This document shows, piece by piece, positions 52,756 through 62,248 of a stretch of DNA of 64,000 nt. The notes under the pieces are model-generated. The model was not told the DNA's origin and made no database searches. It worked only from the letters and a program-made list of their open reading frames with translations. The DNA lies in the NCBI GenBank assembly GCA_002368355.1, contig AP018281.1, positions 1,116,001 through 1,180,000 of the forward strand, read 5' to 3'. This stretch comes from Chondrocystis sp. NIES-4102 (lineage in GTDB: Bacteria; Cyanobacteriota; Cyanobacteriia; Cyanobacteriales; Xenococcaceae). The number at the start of each line of letters is the position of its first letter. The stretch's first letter is position 1. The position numbers were made by a program, and so were the translations under genes.

Positions 52756-54030
52756 CTAAGCCAATTTAAGAGCCAATTCCTGCTCCTGATCAAAACAATA
52801 AGAATTATATAAAAGCCTTGCTAAATAATTAGTAACTCTGGGTAATCCTGCAAAATCTATCTTGCAAGTAGAATTATAACTTTTAGTCTGATTAAGACTC
52901 ATAATTAAAGTTTCCATCAATAAACTAGAATTAAGTAAATCAGGATGAATCATTTTAACCCAACCTGCTTTAGCCATACTTTGTGCGCGGATTAATTGTT
53001 CCTTTCCTGGAGAAACACGGGGGACTACGATCGCTTTTTTGGCTTTTTGCAATACTTCTGTAATTGTATTGTAGCCACACATAGAAATCACCGCATCAGC
53101 AGTATTAACATAGCTCATCAAATCATTAGTAAATTCTAAGACAGTTACCCCAGGACATTGTAATGCGGTACGATGTATTTGTTGTTGTTGATCGAGGGGC
53201 ATCTCAGCCCCACAAAAGATTAAAGTACGAATTTTATTTTGTATAAAATAATCCCGTTGTTGAGCTAAACCTTGTAGATAATTAGCAATTAAATAATAAC
53301 CATCTTCACCCCCACCAGGAGTTACTAAAACCAACTTTTCCTCGGGTAACATATCCAATTCCTGACGAATAGCACGGCGATTTTTTAAACCAGATTCCTT
53401 GCGCAAATAACCACAAAAACGTACCTTAGAAATAAGTTCTGCATGAAAGCGGTATTGCTGACAAAGATCAAAAACCTCTTGCATTCCCACGACCAAAATG
53501 CGATCGTAAATTGACTCTACTATCTGGTAGTAGTTTTCTTTTTGCCATTCGCGAATAGTATTTTCTGGAGTATCTAAAATATCGCGTAATAATAAAACAA
53601 AATTAGTTGCAGGTAAATAAGCTTTTACATAATTAATTGTAAGTTCTAATTCCCCTTTAATTCCTAATGGTTTTTTATCCACTAAAACCAAATCAGGTTG
53701 ATAGTTTTTAACTGCTGCTAAAATTAATTCTGAGCGTAATTTTAAAGTAGATTCAATATCTGCGTTAAGAAACTTAACTGTCATTTCTCCTGATGAGCCA
53801 CGATTTAAACAAGGAAGTTTAATGTAGTCTAAACCTTTAGGTAAACGAAAGCTATGCAGCATTGGTGAACCAGATACTAATAATATAGAAAGATTAGGAA
53901 TACACTTAAGTAAGTACTTGCAAATAGCCAACATTCTGCTTATATTGCCAAGCCCGTAAGCATCGTGAGAATATACTAAAATTCTGCGATATTTGCCTGT
54001 AATTATTGCTGAAGGAAGAAGATGAGCCAT
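52756..54030 (-). CDS. MurG-like glycosyltransferase (COG4671-type), copy 2
   Basis: A 424-residue paralogue of the following gene: 'ILVYSHDAYGLGNISRMLAI' replaces the GMGHLIRS loop with GLGNISR, and 'LVLVTPGGGEDGYYLIANYL' and 'AVISMCGYNTITEVLQKAKK' are the matching donor-site motifs. It is first in its operon. The start lies 117 nt from the triple repeat at 54147. It probably builds the same surface glycan as the neighbouring transferases. Confidence 0.78.
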   Translation of the reverse strand: MAHLLPSAIITGKYRRILVYSHDAYGLGNISRMLAICKYLLKCIPNLSILLVSGSPMLHSFRLPKGLDYIKLPCLNRGSSGEMTVKFLNADIESTLKLRSELILAAVKNYQPDLVLVDKKPLGIKGELELTINYVKAYLPATNFVLLLRDILDTPENTIREWQKENYYQIVESIYDRILVVGMQEVFDLCQQYRFHAELISKVRFCGYLRKESGLKNRRAIRQELDMLPEEKLVLVTPGGGEDGYYLIANYLQGLAQQRDYFIQNKIRTLIFCGAEMPLDQQQQIHRTALQCPGVTVLEFTNDLMSYVNTADAVISMCGYNTITEVLQKAKKAIVVPRVSPGKEQLIRAQSMAKAGWVKMIHPDLLNSSLLMETLIMSLNQTKSYNSTCKIDFAGLPRVTNYLARLLYNSYCFDQEQELALKLA

Positions 54031-54146
54031 GATAATAACGCTCTGGTAAATGAAATTTCAAGTGTTAATTGCCAGTAATTAAACCAAGTATTTAAATAGT
54101 TACTTAGGATTTCTTTCTTTTGTTACTATCAGTTTGACAAGCTTCA

Positions 54147-54175
54147 ATGAACTACCTATGAAACTTTGATGAGAA
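54147..54175 (+). promoter_or_regulatory. Triple 11-nt direct repeat, copy 4
   Basis: ATGAA at 54147, ATGAA at 54158 and ATGAG at 54169 are 11 nt apart. A TTGACAA-n2-TTCAAT block precedes it, shared with copy 5 over nearly 50 nt. It lies upstream of the MurG-like operon, on the opposite strand to the gene. Confidence 0.6.
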
Positions 54176-54243
54176 AAATTTCACTTGTATAATAAGTTGT
54201 TACCAAGTTTGTTTAAGGCAACAACTTATCAGATATTTATTAA

Positions 54244-55047
54244 TTACCCATCAAGGTTTGTATCTAAGGGCAAAGAGTAATAGGCAATGCCTTCAAAATT
54301 ATAATTACTTAGATTATCTTCAACAAAAGTTTTTTCTGCTTCATTGGGAGTATAAAAATGTACTCCAATAGTAGGCTCAAAGAAACGATAAACAGGAATT
54401 GAACCTTCGATGGGAGTTTCATAAGCATAAAATGCTGTCCCTTCAAATTGAAATTCATCTAAGTTCTGTTGAATATTATCCCTTTCGGTTTCATTAGTGG
54501 TATATAAATGAACTCCTGTAGTGGCATTAAAGAAACGATACACTTCTTGTGTTTCTCCAGTGAGAGGATCTACTGTTCTATAAGATTCCCCCTCCAAAGT
54601 ATAATTAGTCAAATTATTTTCAACAAAATTTCTTTCTTCGGCATTGGCAGTGTAAAAATGCACACCTGCATCAGGATTATAAAAACGGAAAACAGTCTCT
54701 CCACCTAAATCATCAATAACATCGTCGTCATTTAAATCATCATCCATCCCGTCATCATTGCTAATAGGTGGATCAATAACATTGTCGTCATCTATCCCGT
54801 CATCATTGTTAATAGGTGGATCAATAACATTGTCGTCATCTAAATCGTCATCTATCCCGTCATCATTGTTAATAGGTGGATCAATAACATTGTCGTCATC
54901 TAAATCATCATCTATCCCGTCATCATTGCTAATAGGTGGATCAATAACATTGTCGTCATCTATCCCGTCATCATTGCTAACAGGTGGATCAATAACATTG
55001 TCGTCATCTAAAGCATTAAAAAAAACTTTTTGTTCTTCAAAATTCAT
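54244..55047 (-). CDS. Acidic-repeat protein with three DUF5648 repeats
   Basis: In this 267-residue protein, residues 14-105 are five copies of a 16- or 20-residue Asp-rich unit (DDDNVIDPPISNDDGI, with or without DDDL). Residues ~119-157, 168-206 and 214-252 are three DUF5648 repeats (VYRFFNATTGVHLYTTNETE and relatives). Both regions suggest a calcium-dependent, extracellular adhesive or matrix protein. No N-terminal signal peptide is present, so export would need type I secretion or another route. Its start is 110 nt from a triple repeat. Confidence 0.8.
   Translation of the reverse strand: MNFEEQKVFFNALDDDNVIDPPVSNDDGIDDDNVIDPPISNDDGIDDDLDDDNVIDPPINNDDGIDDDLDDDNVIDPPINNDDGIDDDNVIDPPISNDDGMDDDLNDDDVIDDLGGETVFRFYNPDAGVHFYTANAEERNFVENNLTNYTLEGESYRTVDPLTGETQEVYRFFNATTGVHLYTTNETERDNIQQNLDEFQFEGTAFYAYETPIEGSIPVYRFFEPTIGVHFYTPNEAEKTFVEDNLSNYNFEGIAYYSLPLDTNLDG
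54733..55008 (-). repeat. Tandem DNA repeat coding for the acidic region
   Basis: Five near-identical 48- or 60-nt units encode the Asp-rich repeats of the DUF5648 protein. The DNA identity between units is high, so copy number is likely to vary between strains. Confidence 0.85.
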
Positions 55048-55156
55048 AATTTATTCCCGTGCTGCTCAAATAATTATTATCAACTAGGCAAGATTATTGA
55101 TAAACCAGACTAAATCTGTTTTTACTTACCTACTATGAACAGATTGACAATTTTCA

Positions 55157-55185
55157 ATTAAGCAAGCGTGAAACTGAGATGAGAA
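55157..55185 (+). promoter_or_regulatory. Triple 11-nt direct repeat, copy 5
   Basis: ATTAA at 55157, GTGAA at 55168 and ATGAG at 55179 are spaced exactly 11 nt apart. The site sits in the divergent region between the DUF5648 gene and the response-regulator gene, so it could control both, including autoregulation. Confidence 0.6.
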
Positions 55186-55329
55186 TAGTCTCATAAAAAT
55201 CAACATCAAGAAAAAACTATGAAATCCATACTGCAGATCTCGATTTTAATAAATCCTTAATTTTGAGTTGTTAGAGTGTTAATCCATACGTCAATGTTGC
55301 CATTGGTAAGAAATTCGTCAATATAAAAG

Positions 55330-56004
55330 ATGAAGCAAATTTTAATTGTAGAAGACGAAGTTAGAATTGCAATGTTTATCAAAAAAGGCTTGCAAGCAAA
55401 AGGATACTTAACTAGCGTTGCGGAAAATGCCAAGAGTGCTGCAACTTTACTAATCAATCAACAATTCGATTTAGCATTATTAGATTTAGGTTTACCCCAT
55501 AAAGATGGCTTAACTGTTTTACAAGAATGGCGAAAACAAGGAATAAATTTTCCCGTTATTATTTTGACAGCAAGAGATGATGTAACAGATAAGGTAGCAG
55601 GTTTAAGAGGTGGTGCGGATGATTATATAACCAAACCGTTTAATTTCGCTGAATTACTAGCTCGTATTGAAGTTCGACTAAAGATCAATATGTCAACTTC
55701 TAGCAAAAATGCCAATAAAATCCAACGAGGTAACATGATTCTTGATCTACGTACCCGTAAAATTCAAGTAAATAATGAGGAGGTGGAATTATCTGCTCGT
55801 GAATTTACAATGGTAGAAATATTTTTTCGTCACCCTGAGCAAATAGTGACGAGAGAGCGATTATTAAATTTAGTTTGGGGTTACGATTATTGTCCTGCTT
55901 CCAATATTGTCGATGTTTATATTGGCTGCTTGCGCAAAAAGTTAGGTAATAAATCTTTTGAAACAGTTAGAGGCGTGGGGTATCGTTTGGGGTTGGGGGA
56001 GTAA
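55330..56004 (+). CDS. Orphan OmpR-family response regulator
   Basis: A 224-residue regulator. Receiver: acidic pair Glu8/Asp9, phospho-acceptor Asp52 (LLDLGLP) and the conserved Lys in ITKPFNF. DNA-binding winged helix: 'ELSAREFTMVEIFFRHPEQI', recognition-helix region 'SNIVDVYIGCLRKKLG' and 'TVRGVGYRLG'. No histidine kinase is adjacent, so its partner is elsewhere. It sits amid the glycan island and between two of the triple 11-nt repeats; I infer that it controls the island. Confidence 0.88.
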   Translation: MKQILIVEDEVRIAMFIKKGLQAKGYLTSVAENAKSAATLLINQQFDLALLDLGLPHKDGLTVLQEWRKQGINFPVIILTARDDVTDKVAGLRGGADDYITKPFNFAELLARIEVRLKINMSTSSKNANKIQRGNMILDLRTRKIQVNNEEVELSAREFTMVEIFFRHPEQIVTRERLLNLVWGYDYCPASNIVDVYIGCLRKKLGNKSFETVRGVGYRLGLGE

Positions 56005-56077
56005 GGGAGAATATAAAGCCTGACAATGATACAACAATACTTATCGTTTAGATTATTAAAGGTCAAATGAAAAACTT

Positions 56078-56107
56078 CTCACTTAAGTTTCATCACCTTT
56101 TCATTGA
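56078..56107 (-). promoter_or_regulatory. Triple 11-nt direct repeat, copy 6 (inverted, facing the epimerase)
   Basis: On the minus strand ATGAA, ATGAA and GTGAG are 11 nt apart (plus-strand TTCAT at 56100 and 56089, CTCAC at 56078). The site is 136 nt upstream of the epimerase start. It is flipped just as the gene is flipped, so its orientation relative to the gene matches the other copies. Confidence 0.55.
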
Positions 56108-56242
56108 TTAAGAGGAAGCTATTAATAGTAGTAAGTTGGTTAAATATTAACTAATTTAGTTTGATATTTCTCGCCTCACTTTGCACAATATGGCTTTATA
56201 TAATTCCTTTTCATTGAAGAAACTTATTTAGGAGAGTTAGAG

Positions 56243-57247
56243 ATGAAAATTCTTGTCACTGGTGTAGCTGGCTTTATTGGTTATCATTTAGCCACAAGAT
56301 TATTAGCTGAAGGTAATCATGTTTATGGAATAGATAACCTTAACGATTACTATGATGTTAGTCTTAAACAGGCTCGTTTACAACAATTATTACCCCAGAG
56401 TAATTTTAATTTTGAATATATAGATATTAGCGATCGCGCTTTAATTGCCAAATTATTTGCACAGTATCATTTTGATATAGTTGTTCATTTAGCTGCTCAA
56501 GCTGGTGTACGTTATTCCCTACAAAATCCTCATGCTTATGTAGATAGTAACTTAATTGGTTTTACTAATATTTTAGAAGGTTGTCGTCACCAACAGATTG
56601 AACATTTAATTTTTGCTTCTTCAAGCTCGGTATATGGCGCAAATACTAAAGTCCCTTTTGCCATAGGGGATAATGTCGATCGCCCTGTATCTCTTTATGC
56701 AGCTACTAAAAAAGCTAATGAATTGATGGCTCATGCTTACAGTCATTTGTATCAGATACCTATAACGGGGGTGCGTTTTTTTACTGTCTACGGTCCTTGG
56801 GGTAGACCTGATATGGCATACTTTAAGTTTACAAGAGCGATCGCTCAAGATCAACCGATCAATATTTATAATTTTGGCAGAATGAAGCGAGATTTTACTT
56901 ATATTGATGATGTTGTTGAAGCAGTAACTAGAATTATTAATAGTAAGCCTGCAACTGGGAATGGACAACCACCTTATAAAATTTATAATTTAGGCAATCA
57001 TCACCCAGTAGAATTGAAGGAATTTATTGCCATAATTGAAGATCTTATGGGTAAATCTGCTAAAAAGAATCTGCTTCCTATGCAACCTGGGGATGTTGTT
57101 GCTACTTATGCGGATGTTCAAGAGTTAATAACAGATTTTGATTTTCAACCCAGCACTTCTATTGCTTCTGGGTTAGAAAAATTTGTTAGTTGGTATCTCA
57201 AGTATTATCGAGTTTCTTTGAGATCTTTAAGTGCTGTGGCTATCTGA
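56243..57247 (+). CDS. UDP-glucuronate 4-epimerase-like NAD-dependent epimerase
   Basis: A 334-residue extended SDR. NAD-binding GVAGFIG (7-13), 'SSSSVYG', and the catalytic 'YAATKKANE' (YxxxK) are present, with 'VRFFTVYGPWGRPDMAYFKF' marking the CapI/LspL subgroup that converts UDP-glucuronate to UDP-galacturonate. A GGAGAG Shine-Dalgarno precedes the start. It would supply activated acidic sugar for the glycosyltransferases nearby. Substrate choice is inferred from subgroup motifs; related UDP-sugar epimerases are an alternative. Confidence 0.85.
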   Translation: MKILVTGVAGFIGYHLATRLLAEGNHVYGIDNLNDYYDVSLKQARLQQLLPQSNFNFEYIDISDRALIAKLFAQYHFDIVVHLAAQAGVRYSLQNPHAYVDSNLIGFTNILEGCRHQQIEHLIFASSSSVYGANTKVPFAIGDNVDRPVSLYAATKKANELMAHAYSHLYQIPITGVRFFTVYGPWGRPDMAYFKFTRAIAQDQPINIYNFGRMKRDFTYIDDVVEAVTRIINSKPATGNGQPPYKIYNLGNHHPVELKEFIAIIEDLMGKSAKKNLLPMQPGDVVATYADVQELITDFDFQPSTSIASGLEKFVSWYLKYYRVSLRSLSAVAI

Positions 57248-57277
57248 TTAATATAAAAGTAGTAAATACTATAAAAT

Positions 57278-57312
57278 GCGATTAGCCCAAAGGGCTATGC
57301 TTCGCGATCGCT
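57278..57312. repeat. GCGATTAGCCC hairpin-HIP1 repeat, second copy
   Basis: GCGATTAGCCCAAAGGGCTA, a few bases, then GCGATCGC. It matches the copy at 51501-51538 except for short substitutions and a spacing change. Confidence 0.7.
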
Positions 57313-57406
57313 CTAATATTATTTTTAGACGTATATTGAGCCAATACTAAAGCTTTTAACTTAAATACTCCTACTCAAGTCTCTTGCCAACTACTGTTCT
57401 GTTAAA

Positions 57407-57480
<74 letters not shown>

Positions 57481-57659
57481 ATGCTTTAGCTAGCATAACA
57501 TACTTATTCAATAAAAAGCAATTTTTATATTTTTATATTTAATTGGGGATTGAAATAGACCTAAAATTATTTTATTGGTCATGCCCCAAGAAAGTTACAA
57601 TATGTTAATTTAAGTTTTATCAAGATTTAAGCTTATCTAACTTAAAAGAGGAGAACTTC

Positions 57660-58139
57660 ATGTCCTTAGAAATTCCCCAGGGAATAAAAACCTGGTCACA
57701 GTTTGGTCATCCGATATTAATGTGGGTGTTATTAGGAATGACTGTGTATGCTTTATATTTAGGTCTTCAAAGTTCTAAAATTCGTAGTGCTGACAAAGAA
57801 ACCAGAAAAGAATTAATTAAAAAGAATTTTGGGCAAAGACACTATCAAATTGGTTCAATTATTTTAGCTTTAATGGTATTGGGCAATGTTGGTGGGATGG
57901 CAGTTACCTATATTAATAATGGTAAATTATTTTTTGGGTCTCATCTTTTGGCAGGATTAGGTATGACTAGCTTAATTGCTGTTTCAGCCGCGTTAGTTCC
58001 CTATATGCAGAAAGGCAACAGTTTAGCTCGTAATACTCATGTTTCCCTAAATATTGTGCTGTTGGGATTATTTGGTTGGCAAGCCATTACTGGAATGCAA
58101 ATTGTCCAGAAGATTGTAGATCGGATTATGACTAACTGA
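57660..58139 (+). CDS. DUF4079 family membrane protein
   Basis: A 159-residue protein with four hydrophobic helices. Conserved histidines lie at helix ends (H17 in 'FGHPILMWVLLGMTVYAL', H55 in 'RHYQIGSIILALMVLGN', H94 in 'GSHLLAGLGM', H127 in 'THVSLNIVLLGLFGW'). This is the DUF4079 pattern of cyanobacteria, which recalls b-type haem four-helix proteins; haem binding is an inference. A GAGGAG Shine-Dalgarno supports the start. It stands alone between tRNA-fMet and gcvP. Confidence 0.82.
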   Translation: MSLEIPQGIKTWSQFGHPILMWVLLGMTVYALYLGLQSSKIRSADKETRKELIKKNFGQRHYQIGSIILALMVLGNVGGMAVTYINNGKLFFGSHLLAGLGMTSLIAVSAALVPYMQKGNSLARNTHVSLNIVLLGLFGWQAITGMQIVQKIVDRIMTN

Positions 58140-58247
58140 TCTAATGCACTGCTAGATTTTTTTGGGCTGATTACAAGGATTGGGGGTAGAGTTAATTTAC
58201 TCCACACCCTCAATTAAAAATCAATTACTCTATATTGCTGACATAGT

Positions 58248-61178
58248 TTATTCCTGATAAGCATCCATACCAACACAGGAGCAAACTAAATTGCGATCGC
58301 CATAGGGATTATTAATTCTACCTACAGGAGTCCAGTATTTATAGGTCTTTGTCCAGGGGGCGGGATAAGCTGCTTGTTCACGACTATAGGGATGTTGCCA
58401 ATCACCACAGATTAAAGATTCGGCGGTGTGGGGAGCATTTTTTAAAGGATTATCTTCAGGATCAATATCTCCCGTAGCGATCGCCTCTGCCTCTTGATAG
58501 ATAGCAATCATAGCATCGCAATAGCGGTCTAATTCTAATTTAGATTCGCTTTCTGTCGGCTCGATCATCACTGTCCCAATTACAGGCCAAGATACTGTAG
58601 GGGCATGAAACCCAAAGTCCATAAGTCTTTTAGCTACATCATCTACTTCTACACGAGCGCGTTTTTTAATTGGACGTAAATCGATAATACATTCATGGGC
58701 AACATAACCAGCCTCTCCTTTAAACAGAACAGGATAATAGGGTTCTAAACGCTTGGCTATATAATTGGCGGACAAAATTGCCACTTTAGTCGCTTGAGTT
58801 AAGCCTTTTGCCCCCATCATAGCTATATACATCCAAGAAATAGTCAAAATACTAGCACTTCCCCAAGGTGCAGCAGAAATCGCCCCAATTGGTTGAGCAT
58901 CTTGGCTGGTTTTAGGAGTTGCAGGTAAATAGGGAACTAAATGGGACATTACCCCAATAGGGCCAACCCCAGGACCACCGCCACCGTGGGGAATACAGAA
59001 GGTTTTGTGTAAATTGAGATGACAGACATCTGCCCCAAAATCTCCAGGACGACATAAACCTACTTGAGCATTCATGTTTGCCCCGTCCATATATACTTGC
59101 CCGTTATATTGATGGACGATCGCGCAAATGCTTTTTATTTCGGCTTCAAATACTCCGTGAGTTGAGGGATATGTAACCATTAAGGCTGCTAAATTGTCTT
59201 GATGCTTTTGGGCTTTGCTTTGTAAATCTTGTAGATCTATATTTCCAGAGATATCGCATTTTACCGCTACTACTTTCATCCCACACATAACCGCACTAGC
59301 AGGATTAGTTCCGTGGGCAGATTCTGGGATTAAGCAAATGTTACGGTGTCCTTGTCCCTGTTGTTGATGATATTTACGAATCACCTGTAGCCCTGCATAT
59401 TCTCCCTGTGATCCTGCGTTTGGTTGTAAGGAGATCCCAGCAAAACCTGTAATTTCAGATAGCCAAGCTTCTAATTCACTAAATAATTGTTGATATCCTT
59501 GGGTTTGTTCTAAGGGTACAAAGGGGTGTATATTACCGAATTCCGCCCAGGTAACAGGAATCATTTCTGCTGTGGCGTTGAGCTTCATGGTACAAGATCC
59601 CAAAGGAATCATCGAAGTAGTTAGAGATAAATCTTTGGTTTCTAGTCGATGGATGTAACGCAGTAGTTCGGTTTCGCAATGATAGCGGTTAAATACTTCC
59701 TCAGTTAAGTAAGGGGTAGTACGTAATTGTTGCTCACTGATTACTGACGGTTGATTGCTGAGTAATTCGGCTAATTTAAAAGGTAATTCCCCTGTGCCTG
59801 CGAAGATCTGCCAAAGATTGTTTAGATCCTCTTCTGTAGTAGTTTCGTCGAGGGAAATACCAATAGCATTACTATCAATAAAGCGTAGATTAATTTGTTG
59901 ATTAGCAGCAATTTCAATTAATTGAGCAGCATCTTGTTTAGTGGTAGTTACTCGGATAGTATCAAAGAAAGTCCCCTCAGCAATTTCATATCCTAATTTC
60001 TCTAACCCACTGGCTAAAATCACCGTCAATTGATGAACACGATTAGCGATCGCTTTTATTCCTGCAGCACCATGATAAACTGCATACATTGAGGCAATTA
60101 CAGCTAAAAGTACTTGAGCAGTACAGATATTACTTGTCGCCTTTTCCCGACGGATATGTTGTTCTCTAGTTTGTAAAGCTAAACGTAAAGCAGTTTTGCC
60201 ATGAACATCTTTGGAAACCCCAACAATACGCCCTGGTATTTGTCTTTGATATTGTTCTTTTGTTGCAAAATAGCCAGCATGGGGTCCGCCATAACCCAAA
60301 GGCACACCGAATCTTTGAGTGCTACCGACTGCTATATCAGCCCCAAATTCTCCTGGAGGAGTTAGAAGAGCTAAACTGAGAAGATCTGCTGCTACTATGG
60401 CTAAAGCTTTGGCTTGATGTACCTGTTCGATAAAGCTTTGATAGTCATTAACTGTGCCATAAGTATTAGGATATTGTAATAATGCTCCAAAAATAGGAGT
60501 TTTAAAGTCAAACTGAGCATAATCACCAATAATCACCTCTATACCCAAAGGTAAAGCGCGGGTTTTAATAACTTCGATAGTTTGAGGATGACAAGCTGCA
60601 TCAACAAAAAAAGCATTGGCTTTAGTTTTGCATACCCCGTAACTCATACTCATTGCTTCTGCTGCTGCTGTACCTTCATCTAAAAGGGAGGAATTAGCAA
60701 TCTCCAAACCCGTGAGATCGATAATCATGGTTTGGAAATTAAGCAAAGCTTCTAATCTACCTTGAGCAATTTCGGCTTGATAGGGAGTATAGGCAGTATA
60801 CCAACCAGGATTTTCCAGAATATTACGCAAGATCACCGCAGGAGTGATGCAATTATAATATCCCATACCAATAAAGGATCTGTATACTTGATTTTGAGAC
60901 GCGATCGCTTTTAATTTAGCTAAAGCTGCTGATTCGCTTAACGGTTGAGGCAATTTTAATGGTTTGTGCAGACGAATTGCTGTTGGGACGGTTTTATTGA
61001 TTAATTCATCTAAACTATCAACTCCCAATACCTGCAACATTTGAGCGATTTGTTGCTCATCAATCCCAATATGTCGGCTATCGAAGGATTGAGGCTGATT
61101 AACTAATTGCTGCTCAAAAATATTATTGGCTTGTGGTTCGGAAATTTGAGAATCTCGCGCCAAATCTATATTAACCAT
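58248..61178 (-). CDS. gcvP: Glycine dehydrogenase (decarboxylating), P-protein
   Basis: The 976-residue P-protein of the glycine cleavage system, essential for photorespiratory glycine use in cyanobacteria. It decarboxylates glycine on pyridoxal phosphate and passes the aminomethyl group to lipoyl-GcvH. The PLP-binding lysine lies in '[18 protein letters not shown]', and the glycine-rich '[13 protein letters not shown]' region is intact. It follows gcvH on the same strand after 289 nt, with an intrinsic terminator-like hairpin only 30 nt before its start. Confidence 0.96.
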   Translation of the reverse strand: MVNIDLARDSQISEPQANNIFEQQLVNQPQSFDSRHIGIDEQQIAQMLQVLGVDSLDELINKTVPTAIRLHKPLKLPQPLSESAALAKLKAIASQNQVYRSFIGMGYYNCITPAVILRNILENPGWYTAYTPYQAEIAQGRLEALLNFQTMIIDLTGLEIANSSLLDEGTAAAEAMSMSYGVCKTKANAFFVDAACHPQTIEVIKTRALPLGIEVIIGDYAQFDFKTPIFGALLQYPNTYGTVNDYQSFIEQVHQAKALAIVAADLLSLALLTPPGEFGADIAVGSTQRFGVPLGYGGPHAGYFATKEQYQRQIPGRIVGVSKDVHGKTALRLALQTREQHIRREKATSNICTAQVLLAVIASMYAVYHGAAGIKAIANRVHQLTVILASGLEKLGYEIAEGTFFDTIRVTTTKQDAAQLIEIAANQQINLRFIDSNAIGISLDETTTEEDLNNLWQIFAGTGELPFKLAELLSNQPSVISEQQLRTTPYLTEEVFNRYHCETELLRYIHRLETKDLSLTTSMIPLGSCTMKLNATAEMIPVTWAEFGNIHPFVPLEQTQGYQQLFSELEAWLSEITGFAGISLQPNAGSQGEYAGLQVIRKYHQQQGQGHRNICLIPESAHGTNPASAVMCGMKVVAVKCDISGNIDLQDLQSKAQKHQDNLAALMVTYPSTHGVFEAEIKSICAIVHQYNGQVYMDGANMNAQVGLCRPGDFGADVCHLNLHKTFCIPHGGGGPGVGPIGVMSHLVPYLPATPKTSQDAQPIGAISAAPWGSASILTISWMYIAMMGAKGLTQATKVAILSANYIAKRLEPYYPVLFKGEAGYVAHECIIDLRPIKKRARVEVDDVAKRLMDFGFHAPTVSWPVIGTVMIEPTESESKLELDRYCDAMIAIYQEAEAIATGDIDPEDNPLKNAPHTAESLICGDWQHPYSREQAAYPAPWTKTYKYWTPVGRINNPYGDRNLVCSCVGMDAYQE

Positions 61179-61208
61179 TTTAATAATTTATCTATTTTAT
61201 TTCTAGGT

Positions 61209-61250
61209 AAAAAAATAGTGGTCTGTCGTCAACTAGATGACCTAACCACT
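61209..61250 (-). terminator. Terminator/attenuator-like hairpin in the gcvP leader
   Basis: On the minus strand a long hairpin (outer stem AGTGGT/ACCACT, inner stem GTCATC/GACGAC with one wobble pair) is followed by a run of seven T (61215-61209). It looks like a strong intrinsic terminator. It ends 30 nt upstream of the gcvP start, and more than 200 nt after gcvH. Confidence 0.7.
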
Positions 61251-61467
61251 TTTATTCTTGATTTGTAATAAACATTAACAAATTTTCCTAGTTCTGAGAA
61301 ACAATTTGTTAGAAATTTAGCATAGTTATAACTTTTGACTTTGTAATTTCAGGCACGTATTTTTTAGTAATCGATCAGGTAGACAATAGTATTTCTATAT
61401 TTACTAGTTAGCTGTTTACCGATAAAAACTAAATATGAGATGATTTTACAGGCATTTATTGATTCAA

Positions 61468-61872
61468 TTAATCTCCTGCTTCCATTCCTTCTACTTGAGC
61501 GCGATATTCTTTTGCCGACAAAGCTTCTGCTAATTCATCATCGGGGTTATCCACCTTAACTTTGATTAACCAACCTTCTCCATAAGGATCTTCTGCTAGG
61601 GTTTCTGGTGCATTTATGGCTGTCTCATTACGCTCAATTACCGTACCTGACACTGGTGGATAAAGATCTTCTACTGCTTTTACTGATTCAATTGTGCCAA
61701 GGGTTTCCCCTACTGCTACTGCATCACCAACTTCGGGAAGTTCTAGAAAGACTACATCACCTAATTGATCTAAGGCAAAAGCACTAACACCAATGGTAGC
61801 TATTTCACCATCAAAACGAACATATTCGTGACTATCTAAATATCTTAAATCTTCTGGATAATCTATCTCCAT
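61468..61872 (-). CDS. gcvH: Glycine cleavage system H protein
   Basis: A 134-residue lipoyl carrier from ATG 61872, preceded by a GAGGAAG Shine-Dalgarno; the longer frame would start at TTG inside that ribosome-binding region, so I reject it. Lipoylation occurs at Lys65 in 'ESVKAVEDL', and '[13 protein letters not shown]' is the conserved C-terminal strand. It shuttles the aminomethyl group between the P and T proteins. gcvT is not in this window. Confidence 0.95.
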   Translation of the reverse strand: MEIDYPEDLRYLDSHEYVRFDGEIATIGVSAFALDQLGDVVFLELPEVGDAVAVGETLGTIESVKAVEDLYPPVSGTVIERNETAINAPETLAEDPYGEGWLIKVKVDNPDDELAEALSAKEYRAQVEGMEAGD

Positions 61873-61887
61873 TCCTTTCTTCCTCAA

Positions 61888-62248
61888 CCGTAAGTAGAAT
61901 CTAGTTTACAATACTAGTCAATGATTGGGGTTTATCTTTGTATAAAAGCTTTTAGTCTATTGATAATCAATGGTACTTTTTTCTTCAACAGTCAAAGGTT
62001 TAGTTGTTGCCATAGTATAGGCACGCTTGCATTAGGCACGACTTTAAAGAAGGGGCGGGGCTTACAAGGGTCTAAGACGATAAATTATCTCAAATAGGCA
62101 TTGTTGCGCCGATGTCTAATGTTAGATTGTTTTTATAGCTAGTACCTATTACCAAAACCCTTAGTTGTTCGCACTCTTATTATTAAGCATCAAGTTCTAA
62201 AACCCCTTGAATAAATAATTATCTATATATTAAGTTGTTAATCCATCG
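61888..62248. other. Intergenic region between gcvH and dusA
   Basis: This is about 360 bp without a gene. It contains the repeat cluster at 62015-62080 and a CTCTTATTATTAAGC block (62171-62185) that recurs at 63604-63618. The rest is AT-rich and unremarkable. Confidence 0.6.
62015..62080. repeat. GGTCTAAGAC / TTTAAAGAAGG / GCACGCTTGC repeat cluster
   Basis: Modules AGGCACGCTTGCATTAGGCA, CTTTAAAGAAGG and CAAGGGTCTAAGAC are the same as those at 24616-24720, but in a different order, with the GCACGCTTGC module inverted. Confidence 0.6.

Noticed and set aside
54758-55087. Plus-strand repetitive open frame (SIPSSLLIGG units)
   Set aside because: It is the antisense shadow of the tandem acidic repeats, with no start signal. 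The minus-strand frame has the recognisable DUF5648 repeats.
61230-61467. Possible glycine riboswitch before gcvP
   Set aside because: Neither the conserved GGAC/GGAGAG-type core nor paired aptamer stems could be found in the 289-nt gap. Only the terminator hairpin is supported.
61873-61887. Longer gcvH start
   Set aside because: The first codon would be TTG and overlaps the Shine-Dalgarno of the proper ATG.
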